From Ceratobasidium sp. AG-K (Eukaryota > Basidiomycota > Agaricomycetes > Cantharellales > Ceratobasidiaceae): a stretch of DNA of 64,000 nucleotides. Position 1 is the stretch's first letter. Each line of letters starts with the position of its first letter. The notes beneath the pieces are model-generated. The model did no database searches, had not been told where the DNA came from, and saw nothing but the letters and a program-made list of their open reading frames with translations. The DNA lies in the NCBI GenBank assembly GCA_037039685.1, contig JAWNGF010000001.1, positions 8,928,001 through 8,992,000 of the forward strand. Reading direction: 5' to 3'. Made by a program: the position numbers and the translations under genes. Of the stretch, positions 22,750 to 35,800 are shown in pieces.

Positions 22750-23631
22750 ATGGCCAACGTCCAGAACCCCCAAAACAAGAAACTGAGCGACTTTAAAGTC
22801 CTCAACTTTGACGTTTATGGGACCTTGATTGTGGGTACTTTTTACTCTCAAAATTCGTCACACTAATTAAATCGTAGGACTGGGAATCGGGTGTAATCAA
22901 CGCACTCGAGCCGCTTCTATCCAAATCGCCCGAAGCGTCCAAACTCAGCCGGAAAGAGCTGCTCGATGCGTTTGGAGGTGCGTACATATGCAGACTATAA
23001 CTCCCGCACTCACCCCGGCCACAGAACTCGAATCTGAACTTCAAATCGCCAACCCATCGATGATTTACTCGACTCTGCTCTCACACCTCCACTCCCGCCT
23101 CGCAGCCAGGCTCGGAATCGAATCTACGCGCACGCTCGACCACGATTTTGGACTATCCGTGCGAACCTGGGCACCATTCCCAGATACCTGTGCGGCCCTG
23201 GCCAAGTTGTCCAAGTACTACAAGCTAGTCGTCTTGAGCAACGTCGACAACGAAACATTCGGATACACGCGCAAATTGTTGGAGAGCGAGGGGGGCAAAT
23301 TTAGTCTCGTCGTGACGGCCCAAGATGTGGGAAGCTATAAGCCGGACGTAAAGAACTTTAAACACGTGTTAAAAGAGATCGAGGAGAAGTTTGGGGTGGG
23401 GGAGAGCGAGGTTCTAGTTACTGCGCAGAGCCTATTCCATGATCACGAACCGGCAAACAAACTAGGGCTCGCATCGTCGTGGATCGCCCGAGAGAGTAAG
23501 TTTGCAAACTACCGGTCGATACGGGCTAACATTCCGCAGAGGGATCAATCGGCGCCAGCTCGTCTGCGACGTACACATTCACATTCCCGACGTTGGGCGC
23601 CATGGCGGATGCGCGAGAGCAGGAGGCGTGA
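22750..23631 (+). CDS. HAD-superfamily hydrolase, 2-haloacid dehalogenase type
   Basis: Likely a type II haloacid dehalogenase-like hydrolase. Four exons (22750-22830, 22878-22977, 23025-23495, 23540-23631) join in frame to 247 aa. Motif I is FDVYGTLI with the nucleophilic Asp. Motif II is VVLSNVDNE (Ser/Asn). Motif III is the Lys in VGSYKPDVKNF. The motif IV area is LFHDHEPANKLGLASSWIAR. The second intron is only 47 nt. The fungal relatives of this fold act on small organic acids or phosphates; the substrate cannot be told here. The gene ends about 100 bp before the Rap1-Myb gene on the same strand. Confidence 0.88.
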
Positions 23632-23733
23632 TCGATGTACATAATTGAAACGTAACAAGTTGAACACGTGACGTGTTGCCCTCTTCCCACAGACGACTGT
23701 CGCTGGCCAGGACCCCTGACACGACGCTGAGCC

Positions 23734-25883
23734 ATGTCCCAGCAGAACCGCCGGGCAGGAAGAAATCCGATAGGCAGGGGCGGGCCCGCCGCCATCGCCC
23801 CCCATGCACCGCAGCCCCCGACGCCGGCGACAGACAACCCAGAGTTGTTTGTCGATCTGATGATGGGTGCCCCGCTGTCCATCTATGTTGAGAAGGACGT
23901 CCCGGGCCGTGACGAGATCGTGCGCCTCATCGAAGTGAGTAGCGCACGCTTGAGCAAAAATTATCTGACAATTCGCAGAAACATGGAGGGATGGTGGCCA
24001 CGGCATACAGTACTGTTCCATACATCCTGGGTGAGTTGTGTGAGTTGTTTTGGGACGGCCCCTGACACCGTGCAGTGGACCCCACAAAGGAGTCGGGACA
24101 GAACTTGTTTAGGCAGTATAGTGCCAAGCGCGGCAAGATTGTGCTCAACGCCGCCTGGGTCCACGCCTGCATCCAAGCTGGCCAGCTGCAAACATTCAAG
24201 ACAAACTACGCCGGCTTCAAGGTCGACGGTACCGAACGGGACAGAGCCCCCGACCAGCCTGCGCCCCCCGCCCCCGCGCCACCGCAACCCGCTCCCCCCG
24301 ACACTCCCCGACGTCCTCGGACCGCCTCGCGCCGCCCCCGCCCCGACGCACAGCCACCGGCGTTTCAACCTCTGCAGCAGTATCCCCAGCAGTGGCCCGA
24401 GCACCACTACCCCCAGCCGCAGCAGCCGTACTATGCGGGCGCACCTCCACCAAACCAGTGGGCGACCAACCAAGCCCAGTACTCGGCCCTCGGGGTGCCC
24501 TTGAGCATAGAAGGATCGGCATATGGCGCTACGTATCCGTATCCCGACGAGCACGAGTGGCCGACGGAAGAGCCGGACCAGTATTACCCGCAGTTCCCAC
24601 CTCAGGTTCCGTACGATTATATTCAGCCACCCAATCCACCTGTGGCGCCTGCGCCGCCCGCAGAGGACACGTCCCAGAGTCCAGAACCACCCGAGCCCGA
24701 AGAGGAAGAGGAGAATACCCGTGGTCGCAAGCGCACCCGAAGTGGCCGCACTCGTAATGTATGTTACTAGTAGTATTTTTAGCTCAGACTAACCCCCCGG
24801 CAGGCCCTCTCAGAAAAAGTCGACCCCCAGAAACTAGTCTCGGCCCGAGGACCTCCGACGAGTTCGCCCGATCCCCCAGCCCGGGTCATCAAGTCCACCC
24901 ATGGCGGGAATTTGTTCACCGCTGACGACGTCCAGTATCTCAAGTCATACATTGAGTACTGCCAGAACCAAGGCCTCGTACTATCGCTCCGTGAGATTTG
25001 CGAGCGCCTGGCAGTCAAGGCGCCGCACCATACATTCTACTCATGGCGTCGGTACTGCAACAAGCACCAGATCCGGCTCGGCGCTTATACTATGGATGAC
25101 CCGATCTCAGAGGATGGGCTGGGTACTACGACGGCTGGCAGCAGCAACCAAGCCGGATCGACGTCGACGCATCAGCTAGCCGCCCCATCGTCTTCGGCTG
25201 CCGGAGCTGCCCGTCCATCGACCGTCGGGCTCGGGCGCACCGACCGGAGCCCAACTCCGCCTCGCGCACTCTACCGAAGCACAACCGGGAAAGGCATCGC
25301 ATTCACCGAAACGGACGTTACGTTCCTCATGCGATTCCTTCACTATCGCCGCCGCAAGAATCCCGAGCTTGACATGGTCCAGTTTTGGAAGGACGTCGCT
25401 GAACGCGCACCCCATCACTCACGTGCGTCGTGGATGAAGTACTGGCGCCGACACAAGCACGAACTCGAGGCAGATCCCCCGGTCCCACCTCCGCCGCCAC
25501 CCGTCTCGTTTTCGTTGAGGCAGCCCCCACCTCCGCCTCCTCAGCCGGTCACTCAACCACTCCCACAGGGACCACCGCAAAAACGCAAGCGGTACGACCA
25601 CGACGATGATATGCTCCTCGCCCAGTACTTTGCGACTGGTCCGACTGGCACAAGCGACGCAATCTTCCAGAGATTCGCGAGGCAGCATCCACACCATCCG
25701 TGGAAGGGCTGGCAAGAGCATCATCGGATCCACAAGACCCAGATAGATCACATGATGAAGAAGATCTTGCAAAGCAATGCCGTTGCGGCAATCGCGGCCG
25801 GAGCTGCTCCTCCTGGGGGTACGATGGTGGGTGTGGTCGAGGATGGCCTGCAGAATTTTGCGCTGGAGAGCATGGAGGCTTAG
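23734..25883 (+). CDS. BRCT plus triple Rap1-Myb domain protein
   Basis: Nuclear DNA-binding protein resembling Rap1/TERF2IP. Four exons (23734-23934, 23979-24030, 24076-24758, 24804-25883) give 671 aa. Residues about 30-155 form a BRCT-like domain: PLSIYVEKDVPGRDEIVRLI, KHGGMVATAYSTVPYILVDP and IVLNAAWVHACIQAGQL. A Pro/Gln/Tyr-rich linker follows, with an acidic then basic RGRKRTRSGRTRN patch. Three Rap1-type Myb repeats come next: NLFTADDVQYLKSYIEYCQN, AFTETDVTFLMRFLHYRRRK and RYDHDDDMLLAQYFATGP. Each ends in a HH-W motif (APHHTFYSWRRYC, APHHSRASWMKYW, HPHHPWKGWQEHH). Poly-Pro runs separate repeats 2 and 3. Family Rap1 has one or two Myb repeats, so three is notable. A telomere role is inference; it could be a general transcription factor. 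Its 3' end is the source of the relics at 31.8 and 40.2 kb. Confidence 0.85.
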
Positions 25884-28800
25884 GGGGTGGTGTGGCGATG
25901 TTGCGTTGATACACGGTAGTCATTGGTGTGTGGGACACGAAGGAGTGTACGTCGGAATGCGGTCGTCGGTCGAGGATGAGGACACGGAGTGGGCTACGTT
26001 TTTGTTCGTGTGTATGAGTTTTTCCCCTTCTTCGTATGTCTTATATGGCTTTATGGTTTATACGTGTACGTACTAAATTGCGATTCTGGAGTATCCTATT
26101 AGTGTTTGTGTGTATTGGGTGGCAGTGACTGATTTATAACTTTGAGACTGTAGCTTGACTCGGGATCATTGCTCTGATTTTGGAGGATAAGCAATGTTCT
26201 TTCATTGTCGAGTGGTAAAGTGGATCCCAGGCCCTCATCGTTGCGTGCAGGTTTGCGGATGTACGAGCATTAATACATCAGAGTGCGAGAGTCGAAATAC
26301 AAAACATTGTGCAAAGCATATTTACGAGCTCGAGAGCCATGAAGTCGGTTCCGACGACAAATTTTCCTGAGTGATAGCCGAGCTAGCAGCGTCAGTGGGC
26401 TCGACCTCGGGGATAAGTGCAAATCGCCGGACGGGAGCCTTTGGTGACCCTGCGTAATAAGTTAGCTACATTATCATTTGACTTGGGGCACAGCCTACAA
26501 ATATTTAAAACCCCGTCGGGTGTACCAGACACGACCATGAATCCGGAGGCTGGCTTACTGTTGCAAGCAAAGGTTCCAGTCTATGTCTCGGGTTCAGTAA
26601 AGGCAGCGTGTTAATGGAAGGTAGGGCTTACCGCTTCGTTGTCGTTTGGTTGTAATATGTGAAGTAACACAGCTGTTGTCTTATCCCAGATGTACAGCTC
26701 GCCGGCTGAGATAATCCATTTGTGAGATAATGTCCTGGCCATGACTCCGCCGCTCACTTTTTGAAGCACAGCACACAAACGCATTGCTGGGTCCACCGAA
26801 GAAGCTCGAACCCACAAAATCGACCGGAGACTATTGGAGACGGAAGTTGGGGGGATAAATCGGTACGATTACTAGAATAGCTTACCTTTATAGGATAAGC
26901 TATTATTATACAAATTCTGAGCACAAGGGGAGAGGATGCGGGCGGATTAGCGGGGCTCACTTTGGAATAGCGTTAATTTTGCGACCTGTCCCTCAGACCC
27001 CTTCATGTCGATTCTCCACAATTGTGGCGGCGACTTGTCCTCGTAAGACACCAATACAAATGTACTCTTTTCGCTATGCGCCTGTGATCACGGCATCGTT
27101 AAATATACCCGCTGGGATAAAATAATATATAACTTACACACAAGGATACGCTGCGTACTTCTTGTAGCAATGGTACACGACTATGTAGGGATTTCGGCGA
27201 TCAGGGGCTAGGTGGTCACAAATAGCAGGTGTATGTACGCACTGTTCAACTCATCCCGTCATCATATTGTAAACTAAGAAATTTCAGCCGCAGGCCCAAG
27301 TTCAATAATCTTACCAAAGAACACATACCGAGCAACTGCTTCTCTGCACGAGACTGAGTTGGCTGAAAGTTATCTTTGCTCTTCAAGAGCGTACCCACAG
27401 CCACAACGCGATTCTCATCCTCCATGACGGCCGTGTCCCAGATCTTAATGCGCTCCAATGTGCGTGTCTTGACCAATTTCCCGTCAGTGTTCTACAACAA
27501 CACTTTAGCTAGTAGCGACTTTGGAAGAACAAACGAAGTGTACCACTTGAACGAAATCGGTATTCATAGCGCCCTCAGTGTACTCGACCAATAAAAAGCC
27601 CTTTCCACTGGGCATCCAGCAAGCAGATTCAATCGAACGACCTCTGTAAAGAGCACGTTGCCCCGTGTTGTTCTAACGTTTCAGGTGTCAGTTCTTGTTG
27701 TGGCGTTTCGGGCGCATATACTCACTTGAGTATCCCAGACTTTGATTGACCTTTGTGTTCTGGTCAGTAGCTTACTTCCGTCAGGCGACCATGCAATCTG
27801 ATGTACGAAGCCACCCGCAGATACTAGGTAGTTCGGTTTTGCGCATAGCTCTACTTTCTCGCTAATATTCCATATAATTGCTGTATGGTCCCAACTGTTG
27901 AAGTTAGCCAGCACCTGTACAGAGCTCGATGATGTATTGAAATACCTGTAGGTGGCTAGAAAATCTCCGTTGGGGCTGAATTGCATATGCTTCACCAGCG
28001 CTATATGTTCGTTTAAGCTCTGAGCCACTTGCAAGGTCTCAACTTTAGGCTTAATTCCTCGGTTCTGGGCGTTCTGAGCGGAATACCTAGCACTATAGCC
28101 TTCAGACGATTCACGACGTGCTCGGGGCAGTACACCGGAAGGCATATTTCTACGGGAGGATGCACTACGTGCGACCCTGTTTATAACCATGACCTATGTA
28201 GAATTATTATGTCAATTCCTATAGTTGACACCGAAGTGATGTCTTCACCCGTTCCACTGCGCTCTTCAACCGCTTGGTATGAGGACGGTGCGTGCTTCCC
28301 GAAGGTGGCAAGGTTGTCCGCTGAACCGGCAAGCATTCCTGTGTCTGTTTGCTGGCGTCGAGAGTAGGGTGTGGCGAGCATTCCGAGACAGAACATTTTT
28401 CGCTGTTCTCGACATTACCAGAATGGATTCCGGTCTTGTGGGAAGAAACCGCGGGACCTGAGCTGGGGCCGAGGGAAGGACCGCATCCACTGGGCCTGGT
28501 GAAATCGGGTGTGTGTGGTTGCATCTCCTCATCGTTTTGTGCCCGCGTGCAGGAGCAATTACAATAAGCATAAATGTCCCTAAGTCCCTCCTTCATACGA
28601 CTGAATTGAGCATACAGCCACGCCTTCAGTTTTGGAAGGATGTTTTTGCGGGGTCGTTGTTGGATTCGTGTGACTCCGGCCTTAAGATATTCGTAAATTT
28701 TGACTTTGATTTCCCTCAGTTTCTCGTACAGCAAGCTCTGGCCGCCCGTAGACGAGAAGATCCAACGCTCCGATATAAACCAGATGCCAACGGACACTGC

Positions 28801-31510
28801 TCGTGGAATAAGTGGCAATCTTAAATGGGCGCAGGCTGCTTACCAAGGCCGGTGGACGCCACGGTCGTGAGGGCCAGGAGTAAATCGCTTACGGCTCGGC
28901 TTTGGTTGCTGCTATATGTGAAAGCTACAAATTTGGTACATGAGGTTCAATACAATATGTTTTGAGGAAAACTGAATTTATCCTTGCCACATAATCCAAG
29001 GCAAAACGCCATCATCGAACCCTATATAGGTGTGGTCAATTAACCAACAATCTGCTGGGCAGTTAGAAGCTCGACGAACGTACAATCAAGAGTGCGGCTG
29101 GCGATCGATTGATCCATGTTGAAACCCACCCTTTACAAAGCAATTAGTATTTTCTTCGTGATCAGATGGTGAGCCTAGAGCCAAGCCTACAGGGAAGATA
29201 GTCGTGAGGCGAACGATATATGCGGCACGCCCTATTTCAAGCGTGTTTCAGCTGGCATATTGCACTTAAATGGAAATAATAAGACAAACAGTGATATGCA
29301 AGCTAATTTTCAAAGTGCGAGAGCCATTAATACTTGTATGGTCCTAAAATATATGCTATTCTCACCTGCGAATTGATGGCACTGGCGATTGAAAGGAACA
29401 GGCTCTGTGGTCATCATCAAACCCTGAACTGTAATCCTTGCTCGAATCGCACAAACAGTAAACCATAGGCCATTTACTAAATCCGCCAGTGGACTGCCAG
29501 TTTGCTGAGAGCTGCGAGAAACATTGTCATAAGTATCCGTTCCTGTCGCCTGGTGCTGGTTCAAGGTGACCACTGACCTCATTTGAATTGTTGTGGCAGT
29601 TACACCACTAAAGAGTGTAGCCTACAGATCAGTTGGTAAGAGGGAATTCGACACGGCTCATATATAGGTGCGGGTGCTTGGGGTTCAAGGAGTATCGTTG
29701 CGCCTTGGCAAAGCCGGGATGCCATCTTAGGGCTACGCCAGACATGAAGCACGATCGTGTCCTCCTTGCGCCGGCTCGGTTTGCAATGATCATGATAACA
29801 CAAAATATACTAACCATAGCGGAGAGGGAGTGTAGACTGTTGGCAGCCTGGCTTTGTGCATCCCGGATCGTGGGCACATCAACCTAGTAAATGGATCAGG
29901 ATTACTATCTGGTGGGGTACGATAGATCCTCAACCTCAATAAAATCATCTAACCCCCTTTTCATTCCCTCTAAGTGTATTCCAATATCAATACTCAAGCC
30001 GTTGATGTATCTTCGCACAGCGATTGTTGTGATCTGGCCCTCTAAAGACGGAGGCGCTGAGCTGTGTTAATCCACGAAGTGCTGCATACACCCACCGAAA
30101 TCCCGTAAACATGACGCCCGGTACTGTGTGATCTGTTTAGATGGTACAACAAAGGCAGCACTTTCATTTACCTTTAAGTCCTCAGCAAATGAAAGAAACG
30201 ATGCGTTTACGAGTTCATCATTGTATCCCAATATGTCGTTCCTGAAACCCGACACAAGTCAAAGTCCGAAAAACGTCGGTCAGTAATCCCTAAGTTGAAC
30301 ACGTTTAGATTACGCACAAACGTGCCACAAACGTACGGATATGGGTTTCAAGCTCATCCATTTCGTTAGGAAGAAGTTTTAGATCCCTTTGAGGCTCTAG
30401 CTGTGGCCGTACCCCCATATGCACCCGATTTCGCTTTGCCTTCGTGCACATCCTTGAAGGGAAGCAGATAAGCCAGAGGTAGACATTGTAGGACAAATCG
30501 AACACTTACCCCTGTCTATCGAGCTTACGCTTAACTTCGGGGAACAACTCCGTGGCCTTGGGCAAGCGGTCAGTCAAATAGTAGCGGCTTGTATACTTAA
30601 CTCCACTCACGTTCTCCCGAAACAGATGCTCGATCTGGAAAAGCCCACCCCGCAGGTGATATGTTGCATTTAAGAGTCCAGCACTCGACCCCAGCTGCCT
30701 AACTGCGTTCGCGAACGCCTGGAGCTGGCGGTTGAGGTTGCTAACCTGTTTGTCGAATGCACGAAAGTTGGCAATACCCTCTCGGGATTGAAAATCTTGG
30801 GTTGCGTATACAATGAATCGACGCGCCTAGGTACGTTGGATCAGAGATGCCTTGTCATACCTTCAGAATAGGCTAAGCCACCAGCAGTGCCAACTCGAGC
30901 TGAGTCCTGTATTTCGCGGTCAAAGTCGTCTTCCTCAGTCAGCTCCTCAACTAGCTCCGATAATATTCCTCGAAGCGTCTGCTTGCGTTTAGCCGATGTC
31001 GACGCTACGAAAGACATCAATCAAGGTAACGAATGTCACGTTTTAAAGTGTTTTACCATGACGCTCTGCCTTTCGAAACGATGCAGGCTCGGCCGAAAAG
31101 GGTTCATTACGAACTATGAGAGGAGGAAAGAGACGTGGTGTTAGCCCTAAATAATCTCAACTAGTGGTATAGTTTGCCTTACGTCTCACAATCCCCTCTG
31201 TCATCGAAGTTGAACTGAAGTTATGTTGCTGGGTTATCGAAAGCGACAGCTCAATGCCTGAGGGGTTATATATCCGATTCCCCACTCTAGTGGGCCAGAC
31301 AAGAGGCAGCGTCTATCCGTGTCGCACGCTACAACAAGGACATACATGCGCCTGTCACTCCACACTTGGTGCCTGGTTTGTGACCGAGACCGATGATACT
31401 GTAACACGTGCCCACCTTACTCGAGATTGCGCTTGATTTGCGATAATACTCGTGTATCAATGATTAGAATTAGAAATTGTACTCTTTTGGCGACTATGCA
31501 GGTTGGTGAG
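25330..31510. repeat. Tandem duplication unit 1 (Rap1 3' end + WD40 gene)
   Basis: This segment aligns collinearly with about 31,830-38,215: the last Rap1-Myb exon and its 3' flank, the whole WD40/membrane gene, and about 300 bp of its upstream DNA. The offset grows from about 6.5 to 6.7 kb because of indels. Identity is clearly lower than between the 12-kb blocks, so this is an older event. Confidence 0.85.
26322..31204 (-). CDS. Coiled-coil/membrane protein with WDR26-like WD40 propeller, copy 1
   Basis: Large multi-exon gene of a lineage-specific family; no established name. The start MTEGIVR splices to NEPFSAEPASFRK and a Lys/Arg-rich stretch, then an acidic segment. Long helices follow (VSNLNRQLQAFANAVRQLGS, PQLEPQRDLKLLPNEMDELE, NDILGYNDELVNASFLSFAE). 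Two or three hydrophobic segments (DDGVLPWIMW, the region before LLALTTVASTGLG, AVSVGIWFISERW) suggest membrane anchoring. The C-terminal WD40 part has LNEHIALVKHMQFSPNGDFL, AIIWN, IAWSPDGSKLL and IKVWDT, with order and spacing like the WDR26/Gid7 propeller, including LQPTQSRAEKQ-type and PPQLW motifs. It ends SSEPTSWLSSS-stop at 26,322. WDR26 relationship is inference from motif order; function unknown. Exon edges are not all fixed. Confidence 0.7.
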
Positions 31511-31829
31511 TAACGTTGGCTGAAGGGGACACTGAGCAGCATAGACACTTACCTACTAACCCTAGTGCAGACCAACATGTAATTCCGGCACGGTGACCAG
31601 TCGTGCCAATCATCGGAAATGTCTGGCAAATTGTTTCTCTTTTCATACGTTTATCTAGCCGTTTTGTTTGAATACTTGGAGACTGTGTTTGAGACTGCCA
31701 ACACTCTCGTTGAACGGGTGGAAGGTAGCTACATCCTCTCGAGAGTGGAAGTCTTGAGGTAAGCCCGTGATAGGTTAGTATATGATTGCATCTACTGGAA
31801 ATACAGAGGTTTAAATGTACCTTCAGGAT

Positions 31830-32620
31830 CACCGATACCCCCAGTAACGAAGATTCCGGTGTCGGATCCCTCTTCCCTCGTCAGGCTTCTATGAACCGCC
31901 GTCGCCGGAACCGCGAGTTTCACAGACTCCAGTTCTAGAAAGGCGTTGTCGGACGTGCACTTCTCACTCGCGAGCGTAGCACATGAAGTACTGGTTCCTA
32001 CACGAGCGCGAAGGTCTACAAGCTGTATCTGCCCTGCCTCCTGTATATCTCGTTTTCCTTCCGTTGGTCTCTACCTTCTCAGCTGTTCACAGAACCCTCT
32101 CGTAAGGTCCACCACATGAACACAGGCAATACAACGACAATGATATTCTTTTCGCGTAGTACTTTGCTCCCGGACTGGCCAAAACGGGCGATACGATCCT
32201 TCCGGGGTTCGCGAAGCAGCACTTGCACCACCTGTGGAAATGTTGATAAGAGGATCATTGGATCTACAAGACCCCGGCCGATCACATGGTGCCGGCGGAG
32301 GAGGCCCTTCAGAGTAATGCTTTTGTGGCAGTTGTGGCTGGGACCCCTCTTCCTGGGGTATGAGATGGGCGTGGTCGGGGGCCGGTTGCAGAACTTTGGG
32401 TTAGGAGTACGGAGGCTTAGGGCGTATTATGTCAATGGTGCGTCGATAAATGGGTAATTATTAGTGCGTTAGGATACAGAGGGCGAGTCGAGGACGCAGA
32501 GTGGATTGCGTTTTTGCTCGTTTGTATGAACTCTTCCCCTTCTTTCTAAATCTTATAGGGTTTCATGGTTTATAAGTGTGCGCCCTAAATCGTGATTCTG
32601 AAGTCTGATGAGAGGGATAG
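31830..32620 (+). pseudogene. Relic of Rap1-Myb gene 3' end (fragment 2)
   Basis: Matches the last exon and 3' flank of the Rap1-Myb gene (about 25,330-26,120). Preserved stretches include GCCGCCGTCGCCG, ATGAAGTACTGG, TCGGATC-type blocks around the third Myb repeat, and the 3' flank with CTTCCCCTTCTT and TTTATGGTTTATA-like runs. Frame is lost by many indels and stops, and the N-terminal BRCT part and introns are absent. It arose as the edge of the tandem duplication that made the second WD40 gene. Confidence 0.8.
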
Positions 32621-32841
32621 TATTGTGTAATCATCGTACATTCCAAGTTTACAATATCGCAGCGCTCCAGAGAACGGGCATTTGTTCTACTTGATATATT
32701 GAGCCGTGATGTGAACTTCAGCTCGTCGTGTTGCATACAAGTCCGCAGAGGTATAGGAATACAAAGATCAGAGCAAGGGGGCTCAAGTATATGTGATCAT
32801 TCAAAGCATACTTAGAGAGGTTACAAGGTCCTCTCAGACGA

Positions 32842-35800
32842 CTACTTTTGTTCAGAGGGAGAGGTTGGAGTTGAGCCAGCGGTATCAGTGGATTCGGGTA
32901 CTGGCTCAAACGCTGCCCGCCTGGTGGGAGCTCGAGTCCGTGGCGCGGTGGATGCATCGGGTGATACCGAGGGTATATTGGGTGGTTCTGTCGATGGCCT
33001 GGGTGACCCTGTGGAATAATTTAGTCAGGTTGTCACTCGATGTAAGAATATAACCTACATATATTCAAACCCCCGTCAACGGTCCCAGACACAACCTTGA
33101 ATTCGAAGCCTTCCTTGCTGTTACAAGCAAAGGTTTGGGTCTTTGTGGTGGGTTTAGTAAAGCAGCTCATTAGTCAAAAGTGGGGCTTACAGTTTCGTTA
33201 ACTTTTGGTGGCAAGATGGAGAGTAATGCGCCGGTCTTCCGATCCCAAATGTAAAGCTCGCCAGCTGAGATGACTCTCTCGTAAGTTAATCCCTCGGCTG
33301 TGGCCTAAGCACCTACCTTTTGAAGGACAACACACAAGTGTGTTCTCGGGGCCGCCAAAGAAGCCCGAACCCACAAATTCGGTTGAAGACTATTTGAGTC
33401 GTAAGTTTCAGGCTAAGAATGTAAGATGAAGTAATGAAATAGCTTACTTTAACAAAATACGCTGTTGTAGCGTAAGGTCTAAGCTTAGAGTAGGGCGCGT
33501 AGATAGATTAGCAGAGCTCACAATGCGAAAGTGTCAAATTTGCTTCCTGTTCCCCAAGAGGTTTCCCCTCCTTCTTGATTATGTCAACTCTCCACAACTG
33601 TGGTGGCGATTTGTCTTCATAAGAGACCAATGCGAACGTATTCTTTTCGCCAAGGACCTGTGATCGTGGTGTCACCGCATACATCGAGGATGATACGAAG
33701 TGAGACTTACACACAACGATAAGCCACGGACTTCTCGTAGTAATGGCGCACAACTATTTAGGTCCCAATATCGTTAATCAAACGCTTAGCCGAAATAGCA
33801 ATGAACATATGTACGCACTGTTCCACACATTTCGTCTTCATGTTATATACTAGAGGTTTGTATAAGTGACTGCGACCACGGGTAAAATAATATTACTAAT
33901 GAATACTTACCGAGTATTCGCTTCTCAGCGCGAGACTGAGTGGGCTGGAGGTTATCCTTACTCTTGATGAGTGTGGCTATAGCCACCACGCGGTCCCCGT
34001 CCGCCATGACAGCAGCTTCCCATATTTTGATCCTCTTCAGAGGGTGTGTCACAGCCGTTTTCCCATTAATATCCTAGGAACGACAACTCAGCTACCGGCT
34101 ACTTCAAACAACCAAACAATACGTACCAATAGGACCAGATTAGTGCCTGTAACCTCCTCGTTCGCACCATCTTCATTCACAGCATCTTTATCCTCGTCTT
34201 CATTCCCATTCTCACTCGTACAATCCTTTCTCACAACTTCCGTAATGTACTCCACCAGCAAAAGGCGATCCCCACTTGGCATCCAGGAAGCAGATTCGAT
34301 CAAATTAGGTCTGTTTATATCGTCGTGTCCTTTATTGGTCTACAGTAGGACGTTAGCTATCGTCGCAAGATTCAGACACATGCTCTTACACGATTATCCC
34401 AGACCTTGATTGCATGCTGCGCTACGGTCAGGAGTTTGCTTCCGTCAGGCGACCATGCTATCATATGCACAAAGCCGGCCGCAGATGATAGATAATATGG
34501 GATCTGATGTTTGACTACTTTCTCGCCAATTTTCCATATGATTGTGGTGCGATCCCAGCTGTCAACGATATTTAGCACATGTATGGTTCAACAACACAGG
34601 GGAATACCTGGATGTGGCTAGAAAGTCTCCAGTAGGATCGAATTGCATATGCCTCACTAGCGCCGTGTGCTCGTTCAAGTGTTGAATCGTTTGTAGCCTA
34701 TCAACTCTAGGTTTGATTCTTCGAAGTTGTGAGCTCTGGGCGGCTGAGTTTGCACTATAACCTTCACGGCGCACCGAGGGTCTCTTACCGGAAGACACTT
34801 GAGTGCGAGAAGACGCGTTACGGTTTGTGGCCCGACGTATAGCCATCAACTATGTGGGGTTACGAAGTTAAAGTTTAGAACGATCGTAAAAAAAGGCCCT
34901 CCAAAACGCTCACCCGCATTACCGCGCTTTGCCACCGCTTAGCGTGCGGTCCATATTTGTATCCAGGGGGTGAGTGTGGGAGTACTGGGGCCGTCTCCGC
35001 GGTCAATGAGCACCCTCGCCCTTGTTTGCTAAGGTCTGGGGAGGCGTGCGATGTAAATTCTGGGACAAGATATTCCTCATTTCTCTCATCGGGGATGTCG
35101 TCCTTGAAGGAGGAGGTGCCGGGATCCGGGTGGGAGCCAGGGGCGCGATTGCAGTTACCAAAGTCAGTGCAAGTACAAGGGCGCACAGGCGCCTGCATCT
35201 CTTCGTCATCTTGCACACGCGCACAAGAACAAGTGCAAAATGTGTGAATTCCTCCGAGTTTCGTTTTAATATGCCGAAATTGGACACGCAACCAAGCCAC
35301 TGGGATCTGAAAGACATTTTCTAGGTGTCGGATCCGGTTGATTCCAAGAAGTCCATAGATTGTATCTCTCGTTTCCCTCAGTTTCTCATACAACAAGCTT
35401 TGGCCTTGTGTAGACGAAAATATCCAACGCTCAAAGATAAACCACAGGCCAACGGAGACTGCTAGCGCGATAAGTAACTGCTTCCATACGATTGCTAGCT
35501 GTTTTACCTAGCCCAGTGGACGCCAAAGTCGTGAGAGCCAAGATCAAACTGCTGACGGCTCGGTGTTGATTGCTGCTATAGGTAAACACTATAAATCCGA
35601 CATGTGAAGGGATCAAGACGGTGTCCTTCAGTGACAAATAAGGATGCTCCTACCACATAATCCAAGGCAAAATGCCATCATCGAGCCCTACGTTCATGAA
35701 GCTTATTAGCACCGACAATCCTCGAGCCCAGTTGGTATCCGATAAACATACAATCAAGAGTCCGGCTGGCGATCGATGAAGCCATGTCTCGACCCACCCT

